Of a stretch of 64,000 nucleotides of DNA, positions 46,991 through 60,200 are shown in pieces. Location: assembly GCA_024180945.1 (NCBI GenBank), contig JAKSGN010000033.1:1116001-1180000 (forward strand), in the 5' to 3' direction. The first letter of the stretch is position 1; every line of letters begins with the position of its first letter. The notes under the pieces are model-generated. The model worked only from the letters and a program-made list of their open reading frames with translations, did no database searches and had not been told where the DNA came from. Made by a program: the position numbers and the translations under genes. This DNA is from Macrophomina tecta. Taxonomy: Eukaryota > Ascomycota > Dothideomycetes > Botryosphaeriales > Botryosphaeriaceae.

Positions 46991-47917
46991 ATGGACAGCC
47001 AAGGCGGCCCGCAGCAGGGCGAGCTCAACTGGCGCCTCAGCAGCCACCCCATCACCCTTCTCTCCTTCCTCGCTTTCCGCATAGGTAAGCTCCCAGGTTC
47101 CTTCTCACTAGGCCTCCGCAAACTGACACCTCCTAGCAAGCCCGCTGGTCTACATCCTGGGCATGTGGTTCACCGACAACTTGTAAGACCCCGCCTATAC
47201 TCACCCGCCCGTCCCCGCCGTTCACCGCATCATCGCGTACCGCACGATCGCAATCCACCCAGACACCACAAGCAGCCCTCTTCCAGGCGCCCGCAAATCT
47301 CAAGGCCAACCGTAGCTAACAACGACCCCAGTGTCATGATCTTCATCATCACCATCGTCCTCCTGGCTGCCGACTTCTACTACCTAAAGAACATCGCGGG
47401 CCGGCGGCTGGTCGGGCTGCGCTGGTGGAACGAGGTCGACACGAGCACCGGCGACGGGCGCTGGGTCTTCGAGAGCGCCGACCCGGACACGCGCCAGATC
47501 AGCGCCACCGACAAGCGCTTCTTCTGGTTGAGTCTATACGTGCAGCCCGCCATCTGGATTGCCCTGGCTATCGTCGCCATCATCAAGTTCGAGTTCATCT
47601 GGTTGACTCTTGTTGGTGAGTGTTGCTTCCCCTGCAAGAAAAGAGAAGAGGGGAGAGGGAATCGAATAGCTTGAAGAGAACGGGGCTATTCGGGGGTTTT
47701 TATCGCTCCTGTGGGCATGTTGTTCTGTCGCCCGAATGCCGGCTGACACCATCTCGTGCGACCAGTCATCGCCCTCGTCCTCACCATCACGAACACCCTC
47801 GCCTTTTCCCGCTGCGACAAGTTCAGCCAGGCCACCAACTTCGCTGGCAACGCCCTCTACTCCGGCGGCCTTGCCAAGAGCATCGCGAGCAACATGGTCA
47901 GCCGCCTATTCCGCTAG
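46991..47917 (+). CDS. tvp23: Golgi apparatus membrane protein TVP23
   Basis: Exons 46,991-47,084, 47,137-47,182, 47,332-47,615 and 47,766-47,917 give 191 aa; introns are 52, 149 and 150 bp with GTAAGC, GTAAGA and GTGAGT donors. All phases agree, and the second splice restores FTDNFVMIF. Seen: four hydrophobic segments ([10 protein letters not shown]...[65 protein letters not shown]). The family signature [14 protein letters not shown], followed by [10 protein letters not shown], is present. Length matches the family (about 190-200 aa). Known: TVP23 (DUF846/FAM18) proteins sit in late-Golgi/TGN vesicle membranes and act in vesicle traffic together with Yip-type proteins. The 3' end converges with the dehydrogenase gene. 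Confidence 0.95.
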
Positions 47918-48754
47918 TCATCGCGGAAGATATTGTGTTGGAAGCAAGGAGCCGGCGTCACTACTGCAGATTACGGAGTAATCTTGGAAAAAGAAAGGTT
48001 ATACCTTTCTGTTGTTATTGTAACAGGCGCACTTATGCTTGTATTTCTAAGTTTGAAACAGGAAGAAAATGTATCACTACGGACGTCAAAGAAAAGGTGC
48101 ACGAGTTGAGCTCGGACGTGAGGTCAACAATTTACCATGCAACATCCCTGTCACCACCAAAGCCTACAACGGCGAAAGCCTTTTGGTGTCTCTGGCCACG
48201 GAGTGAATCATTTTCCTATGTGACTTCAACGGCTCGCCCGTGACATCGCTTCGATCATCTGAAACGCACCTTACCCACCGCTTGGCCAAAACAGCCCACA
48301 CGGAGCAATCACCTCCCGGAGCATCGCCTGAGGAGGGAAGGTGAGGGAAAGGCGCAAGTCTTATTCCCGACGACCCTCAGCCAGCCACGATTCCTCAACT
48401 CCAAAACATCAATGGAGCGGGCACACGCCATGTAACGATCACGGTGTCAGTTGTTTGTGCCCCGCGGTTCCACTTTCCCCACCACGTCCCCCGACATGCA
48501 CGTCAGCTATCGGGTGAGAAAGCTTAGCGATCCTTCAGACGGTCATGACACAACCTCTAGGCTAAGAAAAATAATGCGACGCCCACCTACCCTTTTCTTT
48601 CCCACACCGCCGTCCACAGAGGAATCAATCTTCAGACACACACACACACAGGGCATCTCCCTAGACCTCTTTCAACCCGAACGGAAGCACTCGCGCAACA
48701 GCCTCCTTCTTCCCCCGCATCTTAATCACCATACAGCCTCGTCCTCCCGAAAGC
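47918..48754. other. Convergent 3' spacer between TVP23 and the dehydrogenase
   Basis: 837 bp with no recognised gene; an (AC)n run lies at about 48,636-48,650. It must contain the 3' ends of both convergent transcripts. Confidence 0.5.
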
Positions 48755-50669
48755 TCAGTACCCCCTCTCCCGATCCACTACATTCAGCAGCCTCTCCCCC
48801 CTCTCCACCCTGCCCAGATTCTCCTCCAAAATCTGGAAGCTTCGGTCAGTATAGCTCGCGCCATTGCCGCTAATATGCGGCGTAATTGTGACATTCGGCG
48901 CACTCCACAGCGGGTCGTCCGCCGGCAAAGGTTCCGGGTCCGTCACGTCGAGAGCCGCGCCGCCGAGCGTTCCATCATGTAGTGCCTTGACAAGCGCCGG
49001 CTGATCGATGATCTGGCCGCGCGAGATATTGACGACAACGGGACCCTTTCCGCCCTTGGCCGGATCACGATGAGCGGGGATGACGCCGGTCTCCTTGCTC
49101 GAGCCGTCACGCAAGACGCGGAACTCGTCTTCGCCGAGGAAGCCCTTCGTCTCGTCGGTGAAAGGAACGGAGACGAGCAGGATGTCGATGTCCTTGGAGA
49201 GGAAAGTGTGGAGGGATTGCTTGTCGAGGCCGGAGTACCAGGCCGAGGGAATGCTGCCGTCGGCATCGCCGGTGCCGGGCACAATGAAGCCGTGGTCGCG
49301 ACGCTTCTCCGGCGTGTCCTTGGGCGTGGCCGTGTACGCGATCACGTCGGTGCCGAGCGCCTTTGCGACGCGACCAACCTGCCGGCCGATGCTGCCGTAG
49401 CCGAGCACGCCCAGGCGCTGGCCGACGAGGTCGTGGACGACTTGGTCGGCGCCGTATTTGGACCACTTGCGCTCCTTTTGCGCGTCGTGCAGGAAGTTGT
49501 AGTAGTGCGTGCGCACGAGGGTGGTAAGGACGACCCATTCGGCGATCTGGTGGCGAGATGAGGATTAGTGAGAGGTCCACATCAAATCATATTTGTTGCT
49601 GGCAGGACAATCCCCCAACAAAGACGGATATATTGGCAATGGCGAATGGAGCTCTAAAGAAGAGACCCAGTCGCGGGATCCAACAGAGGTGGATATATCC
49701 ATGGCCCCAATACACTCCCTCGCTCTTTAGAATTCTTTTGGAGGTGTAATGGCTGGATGAAGAAGCAACAAGAATCGATGCATGAGGAGAAATCTTGCTC
49801 GGAGCAAATCGAACGTACCTGAGGCCCGTGGATACCACTGCTTGTCGTAATCGTAATGCCCTTCTCCCTCCAGATCGGGTTCTTGTGGACATGATTGCTT
49901 CCCGCGCTAAGCAGGTGCAGCCACTTCAGCTTCGGCGCCCAATCCAATGACTTCGGCAACCCATTGAACGTCACCAGGATGGTGATGTCAGCGAAAAGCT
50001 CTGCAGCACACCCCATGTCAGTACCGCGTCTGCATCCCAACAAATAGAATTAGGCGAAGACAGAACAAGAGAAACTGGCGGTCAGCGAAAATGACGGGGA
50101 AACAAAAAAGCGTGGAACAGGGGTCCAGGGAGGAAGCACTGCAGCCACGCGCGGCGACCATCCCCCTTGCTTGCTGCGTGGACGCAGCATCTGTCCCACC
50201 GTCATGCAGCAGCCCACGCGACACGATAACGCGGCATGCACGCCCCCATGCACGCAATCAAAAGCCCCCGAGCAGCTCTTGAACACGCTGTGAGCCGGGT
50301 GGCGGCTTACGCGATGCCTCTTTCACCTCAGGCATGCTCATTCCTTTCCCTGATGGGAGAATGCTCTCGAATCGCCAATGTTGGACGTTGACTCTTACAC
50401 CCCACCCATCTGATCCTTGGCCCCGTCTTTTTCTAAACACTCGGCAAGGAAAAAGAACACACATAACGAATGAGAGCGAGAGGGGTTGAGCGCACGAGTA
50501 ACTCACCCTTGGGCACGTCTGGATCGAGCTTGTACGCAATCTCCGTAAAGTCGACCTCGACGTCCGGGAACTTTTTCTTCAGCCGCTCCAACAGGTCGTC
50601 CGGCCTCGCGCCCGGCAAGGCGACGAGAATCTTCTCACGGACGCTCTTGGGTTCCGGTCCGCCACCCAT
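48755..50669 (-). CDS. D-isomer-specific 2-hydroxyacid dehydrogenase
   Basis: Exons 50,669-50,507, 50,000-49,819 and 49,546-48,755 give 378 aa. Introns are long for this window, 506 bp (GTGAGT...CTGCAG) and 272 bp (GTACGT...CACCAG), but phases agree and the junctions restore PKGELFADITILV and GIHGPQIAEWVVLT. Seen: NAD-binding LGYGSIGRQVG (GxGxxG at 164-169) and the catalytic triad Arg291 (NISRGQIID), Glu320 (DPEPLP) and His339 (TPHISG). Family knowledge: enzymes of this group reduce 2-oxoacids such as glyoxylate or hydroxypyruvate with NAD(P)H; the substrate is not decided by sequence. A low-complexity insert at about 190-220 (TPKDTPEKRRDHGF...) sits after the beta strand that selects NADH or NADPH. 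The C-terminus shows no obvious PTS1. Confidence 0.92.
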
Positions 50670-52335
50670 GGTTATCGAACGGGATCAAACAATAAATAAA
50701 TAAACAAACAGCACCGTATACGCAATAGTGGGGGTAGAAGAGAACGATGGACGAGGTCCGGCGGCGTGTTTCGATGTGGCAGCAGGCTCTGAGAGATAGA
50801 GGCTCACCGCCGAGTGGGGCCAAAGACGCACAAAGGCTGTTGGCCTGGGGAGTTCCTTTGAGTGCCGAACGTGGGGAGAAAGCAGGAGGGAAATAACGAA
50901 GAGTTGTAGTCGAGTAGTGGTCTGTAAAGAAGGCAGGAGACCTTAGAAATCAACACCCGCCGGTTCGGCAGCCCCCGCTGTCCAATTCGCCGCTGCGCTG
51001 CTCCTGCCCCACCATCCACCAGGCGGCGGCGGGTCGCGTCTGTATCGAGCAAGACCACCTGGCTAATGACGTGCCCAACCGAGCCGATGTCGACAACGGC
51101 CCGCTGCTGGCGACACCGCACGTGGTGCGATATGCCGTCCGTGCAGGATGAGCATTGAAGGCGACGGGTTGGCGCGAATGCTGAGGGCTGGTAGTGTCCT
51201 TACGAAGGAATGCAGACGACCGTTGGTTCCTTGAGGCAAAGGAACTCTTCCCTTCTAGCAGGCCGACGGGCGGATCTACTACGGGGCCGGGTACATATCG
51301 GTTAGCCTGGGGAAACGGGAAAAAGGAATGAGAGGCCCAACGGTTGGCGGCGCCGAAGCAGCGGCTGACGGCCCCGAGCGAGCAGCGGCCGGAGACTGGA
51401 GCCGCCGCCTGCTCGTTCGCTCGCTCGCTCGAAGAAGCCTGAGATCGTGCGGTGGCAGCGAGCGGGCCCTGGCTCGAGCACAGGCTCCTCGCTGGGAACA
51501 GGAACCGGATCAACTTCCGCTTGACAGGCATGGCGATCTCGAGCTTGTGCATCGGCCCCAGGTGTGCGTATCACAATAACCGAACTCCTTCGCGAAAGCA
51601 TGGGCTCGTTTCAAAGATTCGTTTTTTCTTTCCTATCTGTCCGTCTTTATCCATCATCTTCCCTCTTCCATTAAACTGCGGCGCGCCCCAAAATCACCTC
51701 GACACTGCCTGCTTCTCATCTGCGCATAGTGAGCGTGTAGAAACGGAAAGCCAGCTGCCCCTCTCATACACTTCTTCGCTTGCAGTAACAAAAAGTAACG
51801 ACGAATATGACACAATAAAGGCTTCTTGCGGACAGCAACAAAACCAAGGACCGCTCAAAGGGCTTCTGACCAGCATGGATCGACATGATAGAGGGTGGTG
51901 GCAGGGTGATAAACAAAAATAACAAAGTTTAAACCGGGTATAAAAAAAATGGCAGTCATAGCGAAAGGAAAATGGAATGAGAAAGGAAAATATTGACATC
52001 AAAGGTCCAACCATTTGTGGACGCCAATGCACCGCTCCTGGTGAGACCGCTCGCTATGAGTGAAAGAGATACGTGAGAGAAAGGCCCTTCTTTATCGGTG
52101 ACTCCGGTTCCGTGACGGGTTCCATTTATCCCAACTTTTTATGGACTCTGGAAGGTCCTCCCCATGGGTACTCCAATCAAATGATGTAAAATATGGGCTG
52201 GAGCGCAAGAAGGCTAATACAGGCCGATCCAGTATAGTTGCTTTTGTTGAGCGAATGGACGCTTACGCTGCTTGCTTTTGGGTGCCATTATATCCGAGAA
52301 AGGTCCTGCAACGCATGGTTGTTACTTTTCCTGTT
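50670..52335. other. Intergenic, 1.7 kb, between dehydrogenase and receptor gene
   Basis: Both flanking genes read leftwards, so this holds the dehydrogenase promoter (right of 50,669) and the 3' flank of the receptor gene. A GCTCG repeat lies near 51,415-51,430. Open frames of up to 200 codons here are GC-rich with biased residues (Ser, Arg, Ala) and no motif, and are not called. Confidence 0.45.
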
Positions 52336-54217
52336 TCATATCCTCCTCTTCGGATCATCGTCGTCCGAGTCGTCCTGTACCGGATGAAGTCCCAAACCAC
52401 CCCGAGCATGTGTACTTTGGGGATCCCAGTCCACTCGCACTGCCGTTGCGCTAGGAGCTCTTGGCGTTGAGAAGCTGTGTGTTGGGCTCCGGTAAGCCCG
52501 CTGTACTTCTTTGCCGAAGTAGTCGGGCGTGTCTCGTCCACTCACAGGGCTTCCGGGGCTGTTGTAACCGTATGTTCCCGAAGGACTTGTCACTGCTGAC
52601 TCCGGCGTCTTCAGTGCGTTCAAGGTGCTGGTGTACGTCTCACCTCCCGGAGTTTGCATCGCATGCACGTATCCAGGAGACTGGGCGCCAACCTTGAGCA
52701 ACTCAAAGGTGCGTGCGTCTGACGAGAAGCGCCGCGCGTCCAGTGAAACAAACTCGCCCTTGCCAGAGATCTTCTCCAGGAACCAGGCCTTCCAGCCAGT
52801 GAACATTGACCACCGGACCAGGAGGATGAAGCTTTGGATACCAGCAAGCTATTACCGTCAGCATATACCCTCCCGTCTAGAATGTGTCGCCAGGAACACT
52901 CACTGCTAACATGACGAGGATGGCGGTCACCGTAGCTTGGTTCACAAGCATACCCTGGCCAAGGTCGAAGCAATTTTCCTTGTTCTTCGGGTTGTTCATC
53001 AGGCAAAGCACCCATGGCAGAACTGTTTCCGGATCGTGTAGCGAATTGTGCTCTCGGGCGTCGAGGTAGACGAAAACGACGGAGAAGAAGATGACGTCGA
53101 TCAGGATGAAGACAACGATGACAATGCCGCGCCATTGCAACCAGACAACTTTTCTGACCCTTCGATACACTGCCTTGGCCGAGTTGGTGCGGGTACGCAA
53201 GCTCGACGAGTATGAGGGAAGGCCGGCGCTGCTCTGTGTCTGCGTTTCCTCGTCGCTCCACAGGTTCTTCAAATACACGTTGATGCAGTAAGCGAAAGTC
53301 GCGAGTTGAACAACGGCTGACAATCCGGCGATTCCGAGTAAAGGGCCCCAAAAATCGGCCATCGAGTTTGCAGAGTTGACGTGGCAAGCGTCCCCGAAGC
53401 GGAAGGACACTCCAGTGAGGGTGATGGTAGTGGTGAACAGACCGGCAATCACTGCCCAACCCAATCCCTGAGAAACGTAGAAGAACTTCTTGCCTGGAGT
53501 AACATCCCAGCAGATTTGGAGATGCATTGACAGCGCTCGGATGAAGACTGTGAACTTTGTCAGCTCGCCTGTCAAAGGATCGATCGAATAATCAGCTCAT
53601 ACTCCACACGGCGATAGAGAGACCGCCAGCTATGATGAATGCACCAGACCAGGCGCATTCAAGGCTCGAGTACATATCGTGCGGGGTGATCTCGTCAAAA
53701 CATTGGTCAGGTTGCGAAGCAAAGGGAATGATGAAGCCGAGCTGCTGTTCGTCAGCTGTTGCGCCTGAGAAAACACAGGTAGGAGATCACCAACCGCGAG
53801 GCTCATGGCGCCAATAACCAGTCCGACACTCAGGTAGTGTCTTCTTGTTTCCTTGGGAGGCAGCACGGCCCAGCTGACCATTAGGAACAGGCACGCAGCG
53901 AACCCAATGAGGTTGATGCCTTCGGCCACGCGATATGAGGTGGTGAATGCTGTTCTATATGTGAGAAGAGTTTGGAGAGATTATGAAATTGTCAAACTTA
54001 CTATCTGAGTAAATCCACTCCGTAGCAGGGCATGGTAGGCAGCATCGTAGGTTAGGGTCGATGGCATCAACGCCAGCGCAGAACCTGCCATCGACAACTT
54101 CGCGGAATTAGTATAGCGGTGGGTGTCATGAAGTAGGGAATACACACAGCCATCATTGCCAAACCTTGCTTCGTTCACGAAGGGTGGGGGACATGTTATC
54201 GACGATAGATTCGCCAT
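52336..54217 (-). CDS. Seven-transmembrane G-protein-coupled-receptor-like protein
   Basis: Six exons (54,217-54,144; 54,084-54,002; 53,949-53,795; 53,741-53,603; 53,547-52,904; 52,848-52,336) give 535 aa; the five introns are 52-59 bp and all phases agree. The N-terminal ectodomain of about 55 residues is Cys-rich (CPPPF..., GNDGCVFCAGVDAIDPN, LRCCLPCP). Seven hydrophobic segments follow: NLIGFAACLFLMVSWAVL; LSVGLVIGAMSLALGFIIP; GAFIIAGGLSIAVW; VSQGLGWAVIAGLFTT; FWGPLLGIAGLSAVVQLA; GIVIVVFILIDVIFFSVVF; ATVTAILVMLALLAGIQS. A Ser/Thr/Pro-rich tail of about 130 residues, acidic at its end, looks cytoplasmic. This resembles fungal proteins annotated as family-type or frizzled/smoothened-like GPCRs. 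It has no CFEM domain, so it is not a PTH11 class I receptor. The ligand is unknown. Confidence 0.8.
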
Positions 54218-57200
54218 TGCCGCCGCTCTTGATTTCAGTTGAGCACGACCATCAAGCTAGGAAGGTCAAACGTGCGTCCGGCAATATAATATCGAACCAC
54301 CTCTAAGCGTCCACTTGGAAAGCGGAGGGGATGATGTAAGCGACGAGGCGGGAGGGTTGGACCAAAGCGGTGACACAGAGATGCCACACGACACAGAAGT
54401 GAAGAGGTTGCTGGGTGGGAGGGGCAAATATGATACTATGTTATGCGGTGGATGAGACGGCCGGGCGGATAGGCTTTTTTAGAAAGCGGGCATGGGTTCC
54501 CAAGAGGGCGTTTGAAACGTGGGACGCAGGGCTGCTCAACGGTTCGGGGAAAGGCTTGGGCCAGAAATGGGGCAGTGACTTCGCGTCTGAGGCGGGATGT
54601 TCAGAGGCGAGAGCAGGGCGACAACACACCGGTCAGAGAGGGCTCCGACGTTCACCGGAACAGAAAAGCAGAAAAGCAGAAAAGCAGTAGCAAGCGCGTC
54701 AAGAGAGGTGGGCCGGGTCACTTTCATGTAAATCCTCACGCTGGTGCGCGCGGAGCTGGGCGTCAGCTTTGGGAAGACGGAGGACAAGGCGGCAGGGAAT
54801 GGCGGGCTCCCAGTGGCACGGCAACCCCTGTGGTAGGCGACCCTGACCTGGAACCCCCTGTGGGTTGAAGGGCTGTGAGGCCTGTCGGAGGCGCGGTGAT
54901 GGTCATGGATGTCTCGGGCAGGATGTGCAGGCACGCGTCCCTAGCCCGCCGAGCGGCCGCCTTGGCTCGTGTGCCCCTGCGGCCATAGATCACCGGCGCG
55001 TGCACCAGCCGGCACATCGTGGCGCTTCTCGGAGAGGCTAGACAACAGCGGCCGCCGGTGTTTTGCTAACATGGGCTTCGACGCCCGTCTCCACACTGCC
55101 GAGCGGCAGCTGTGCAGCTGCAAGAGGCACGGCGCGGGGGCCGCCAAGCGGGGCAGGTGTGTCATTGCAAATGGCCTGCGGCGAGGGGCAGAGCAGCACC
55201 GGCGACAGCGATCCGCACGGAGGCGATCGCGGTCGTCAATGCGGGCGTCGACATTGAGCCGGGGGATGGCGGCGGGCTGATCGTACGAGGACAAAGGTCG
55301 AGGACAGGCGTGCACGACGAGCGTCTGCACGCTGAGGCGCGGCTGTGGGGTGGCCAATGCCGTGACAGATGGCGGGTTGGAAGTCGGGAGTATTTCACAC
55401 ATAATCTCGTACGACAGCCGGTGACCTCACAGGCACGCTGGGAGGGGGGCCAGGCCGCGAGCTGAGAGGCACAGAGAGGCGTGCAGCGCGGCTGCGGCTG
55501 GAGGCGGCGGCGGCCAGATGCAGGTAACGGTCTTCTCCGATTCGTGTTGGGCGGCGCGGTGGCAGCAGCATGCGGGCTTCTGCTTGGTCGGCGAGCGTGT
55601 GCAGCGAAGCCTTCGCAGAGCCTTCGCCGAGCCACCGCGCGCGAAAACGGGCCAATGGGCGGGCCGGCCGCGGGTACCTGAGTGATCTCCACGCCCGTTC
55701 GCTGAGCTGACCTCTGCCCTTCTCCACACTTCACGCCCAAATCACACCTCTGGCCCTCTCTGGACCCAGCGGCTGGCGGCCCGCCCAGCTGCGTGCAAAA
55801 TGACTTCGGTGTGTCTTGTGTCGTCGTACGCCCGCCATCTTGGCCCACGCGGCGGCGGCGGCGGCGGCGGCGAGCAGCACGAGAGATGGCCCAGGGCCCC
55901 TGCGGCGCCTTCTTCATCCGTGCCTCGTAAGCTCCGATCGGCATGCTGCTTCTTTAGTCACGGCCCTTTTCTGCGATGCCTGCTTAAGCATCCTGCCCTG
56001 ACCCACGCCCGCCAGCCACCCACCTCCGCTGCTCATCAATGCCGCGGACTGGGCCACCGCACTCATCATCGACTATGCGCCCTGCTGCAGGAGCTGCCAT
56101 CGCAGTCGACGACGCCCTCGCCCGCCGGCGCCGTGATTGCGTCACAGGCTCGCCGTCCCGCATCTGACAAGCCGGGAAACACGTTTCACCCGCCCGCTGT
56201 AAGCCTCTTCGGCGCATCATCAACACGGAAGGTCGTCGTGCTCTTAGCCTCCGTCCACGCAGAGGATTCGCCCACCGCCGTTACTCACAGCCAAGCCAGC
56301 TACGCCGCCGGCGAGCAGAGCGATGGCTTCCACCGCTGTTCGCCCGGCTCTCAGCGGATACTACGTTTCAACCCTCGCCAAGTAACGTTTCACGCGAACA
56401 AAGTCCCGAGCTCCATCGCACAGCAGCACGCAAGCACAAGCACCCAAGTGCCAGAGCCACGCTGCTGAGGCACTTACGACTCCATCCTCCCGAAGCGGAC
56501 GTAGCATCATGCGAACGATTCATCCTTCAGTGGAGCCCCAAGGCCCTCGTCGCCAATCGCCCTATCAACTCAGCCCCCTTGCAAGCCCCCCTGCTGCTTC
56601 TCAACACGCCTTTTGACTATCTCGCCTCCCTTTTGTTGCCTACACTGGCTATGGTGCTCATGCTCGGTGGGAAGACCTGCCCTCTTGCCATGCTTGTTCT
56701 CGCGGGAACTGCGGGCCTAACGCCGTGATCTTCACCAGCTTCGTCCCTGCTGTTTAGCCCTCTGGAAATTAACCCCACACTCTATACTGAGCGCACTGCT
56801 CTGCTGTGCAGCCCATGCACAGTGACGGCTTTGATGAGCAGACGCCTCAGTGCTTTACCGACGACTCTCGCTCCGAACCCGAGAAGGCGGCACAGCACGC
56901 AGGTCTTCTCGGCACTAGCACCAGCATGACGCCGTTGGGCGGTTCTTGACTTCTAGAAACGCACTCAAGACAAGGCGTGAGGCAGCAAATTTCGCTACTG
57001 CCTCAGCCTGTTCGCTACGCTCCGCGCCGTCTACGGACGCTGCTCCCAGAATAGGCCCAGTCCAACAGAACAACCGGCCTTCCGTGCCTGTAAATGGTGG
57101 CCTGCGCCTAGATCCCGCCGCCACAGCCAAACTTTCGGTCCTGCTATTGCCCACGATACATCTTACAACTCCTGGATGCTACCGTGCCCAGCCTGCAAGA

Positions 57201-60200
57201 CATTAGCAAAAATGGTGTAATTCGAAGGAGCCCGACCTCCTTCCTGGTGTTATGACTGCTGCCCATCACCTCCAAATCTGGAGCCGAAGGCGCCGAGTAC
57301 CGCGCCGTAGGGACCACACCAGAGCTTGACGTAGTTAGCGCACACGCAAGCCGTCAAATTTGAATCCTCCCCCATGGAGAAAAAGCGCATTGGGATCGCC
57401 TTTTACTTTATCCATCGCCAGCCTATCTCCAGCACGCTTCGACGCAAAGGCCTCCAGGGCCACTTTCTAACAACGATCGGTCAAAAACAATGCAGTTTGC
57501 CGACCACTTGAATGTTGTCCTCCTCAAGAGCATCGCTTGCACCTCGTTCGCTGCCTCGCAATTTGCCTGCAGCCGCGGCGCGGTCCGTCCGCGAGGTCGA
57601 ACTATTGCCTTGGAGCTTCAAGGTTCAGGCGTCTTAAAGTGCCATCATTTTTTTTTTTTTTGAGGAATGCCACGAGCAATATGCTTCCTCTTCCATCGCT
57701 GCGACAATGTCCCGTACGTCAACTGCTACTCTTGAGAACATTCCGCGTGCTCGAGTCATAACTTTCTCTGGATAAGTCGGAATCAAGTGGATGATCACGG
57801 TCTCAGCTGAACCTAACATGCCAGAGAAAGCAACTGGTTCCGATTGCATCCAGCAGGGTCCGTTCCTGCAGCATGCAGTCTGCATCTGCCCTCTCCACCA
57901 CTCTTGTCCGGGCCTGCGGGCAGGGGTGGGGGGGGTGCATTTGCATAACCGGCTAATTCTAAGCAGATGCGCCCACTCTGCATCTCGCACATGTGTGCCG
58001 CTGCTCAGAGACAACAAGAAGCGGCACACAGCCTCATAGTGTCATTGAGCATTCCACTGTCCCTTCCTTTCGCGCAACCGTCCTCTCGTTCTCTCCGATG
58101 CCGGACCAATGAGCTCGGACGTGCTTCCCACCCCACTTCTCGTGCGACGCCTGCGGCAGATGTCCCTTGGCCGCCTCCCGCATTCCTGCAGCCAACGTTT
58201 ACGCTGCGGGCCCGCGGCCGCTGAACTCGGCCGGTGCCGCTCGACCGCTCATCGCTTCCATGCATGTGAAGCCTTTACCCCACGTCGACGCTGCGCCGTG
58301 CCGGCGCATGCACTTCAATTGTCAATATATCGCGGAAAAAGCAATCTGTTGAATCGTTCCAGGTCGGTAGCAATCACAGGCGGTTGGGGGCCAAATGCGG
58401 GAACTCGATCAACGTCTCTGCCTAGGCAACACTGAGCACCGAGGGCCGATCCTGGGAACCGGAGCGGCAACACTTTCGACGGATAGCTGTCCAGATCACT
58501 TCCGGAATATGGGACCCACGTGGTTCATGGCTGATAGTTGACCCTTCACGCGGTAAGAAAGTACTGGATAGCCGTTACCGAAGTCATGGTTGGCTTGCTT
58601 TGCCAGTGTAGAGCGGCCGTTCTAGCGAAGCTTAACATCCGTATTTGCGCTGCTCTGGGTACGGCGCGAGTCAAGGCAGCACACATCGCGCCCAACGCGT
58701 TTCAAAACCCTACCTTATTGAACGGATATATGCCGCCTCTAAGCCCGGCTGAAAAAGCTTTGCTTTGCCTTTTCTGGTTTCTTTTCTTAGTGCATTCAAT
58801 TTCCCGCCTCGACGAATCCCGAGCTCCCGCTCAGGGATTTCAAGGGGAACAATGACACGCATACTCACATCATTGGGTATGTTCCTGAAAAGCTGGAATC
58901 CCATACTTCTTGTCTATTATAACCACCAGGGGAACTTTAGTCTGGCGTAAATGATGGTGTCGCTGCTTCTTTCGACGACACACCGCATGTCCTTTCTATA
59001 GCAATGCGCGGTTACCGACTTTCATGCAGAATTTGAGAATTCTCGGCTCGCTGACTTGAAACCTGCAACGAAGTCTACTGCCGGAACAATCTCGATTGGA
59101 AGCTCCCGAAAATCTCCAAGCCGGTAGATCTCCATATGAATTTGTGTTATTTTGAAAGGGGGATGGAGAGTGAGCGAGCACGAATTCCACCACCATATTC
59201 AGACGGCGGCGGCAGACCTGAGCATGTCCTAACTACGGTAAAAGCCTACTAAGAAGATCACAATAATGAGTGCATAGCATGCCTCAAGAACCGAGCGTCG
59301 CGAGAGCATTGCTGCTCAGGTCGTCGCTTTGCTCGCTAATGCCACCGTCTTCGCCGCACCCGTCACCGCTTTTAGTTCGCCTTTCATGCCCACCGGTGGG
59401 GGGTCGGGTGGGTTCCCATGATCAAAGCATCTTCATGCACCCACCCCCCGCTCTATCCCGCATTTTGCACCTGAGATATGTCCACGGTTTTCTGCACAGA
59501 CATGGCAATCTGGCATTCTTTTCTGGGCCCCAACAGCTCGCTTCCCATCCTAAAAGTTCCCTGTCTTCGCCCTATCAAGACCCTAAGGAGACTAGTCGCC
59601 ATCGAGTCGAAGCACGTCAAGCACAGAGCGCCCAACTCGGACCAATCGTCCACGCTACTACACGGGGACCCAACACAGGTTATGACTTCGATAGTCATGC
59701 ACATACGCCGATGGCAGCGGTAGATTGTCCGATTTTACTATTGGCTTGACTTTGTATACACGCACATTCCTTCCTTTCAGTTATTCAGGTATGTTTTACT
59801 TTAATCATTCTTTTCGAAGAGCACTTGCCCAGCTGATCGTTCGCTTCTGCCGGACATACGTGTCGCCCGGTGCCGTCATCTTTTTCCACGCTCTTGGATC
59901 AACCATGCCCTTTTGGAGGAGCATCAAAGTTCGCTCTCAGATCCCAAGGCGATCATGGTTATGCGTCCGCTTATGCAGCATTGTAGTCACAACGAGGAGG
60001 TGCACTCAAGCCTCCCCGCGACGACGATACATCTTCACGCGGACACCAGAGCTGCGCTTAACAGTCTCAGCGATCGATCTCTAAACAACAGTGCTAAGAG
60101 CGTAGTCGCATTCCCATCCTCTCTAGTCGCGACCCCCACGTGCGACGAATAAAACACCCGCAAAAGGGGAAAACCTACGCTTGTACCACTTCTGACGGCT

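Noticed and set aside
50950..51552. 200-codon frame on the minus strand upstream of the dehydrogenase
   Set aside because: Biased composition, overlapping plus frames of similar quality, and position in a promoter region.
55162..55944. 260-codon frame on the minus strand
   Set aside because: Dominated by Arg, Ala, Pro and Ser with poly-Arg from the GGC run; a similar-length frame exists on the plus strand; no motif.
55800..56468. 222-codon frame on the plus strand
   Set aside because: Low-complexity start (poly-Gly from GGC repeat), no domain, no conserved feel; not called without transcript support.
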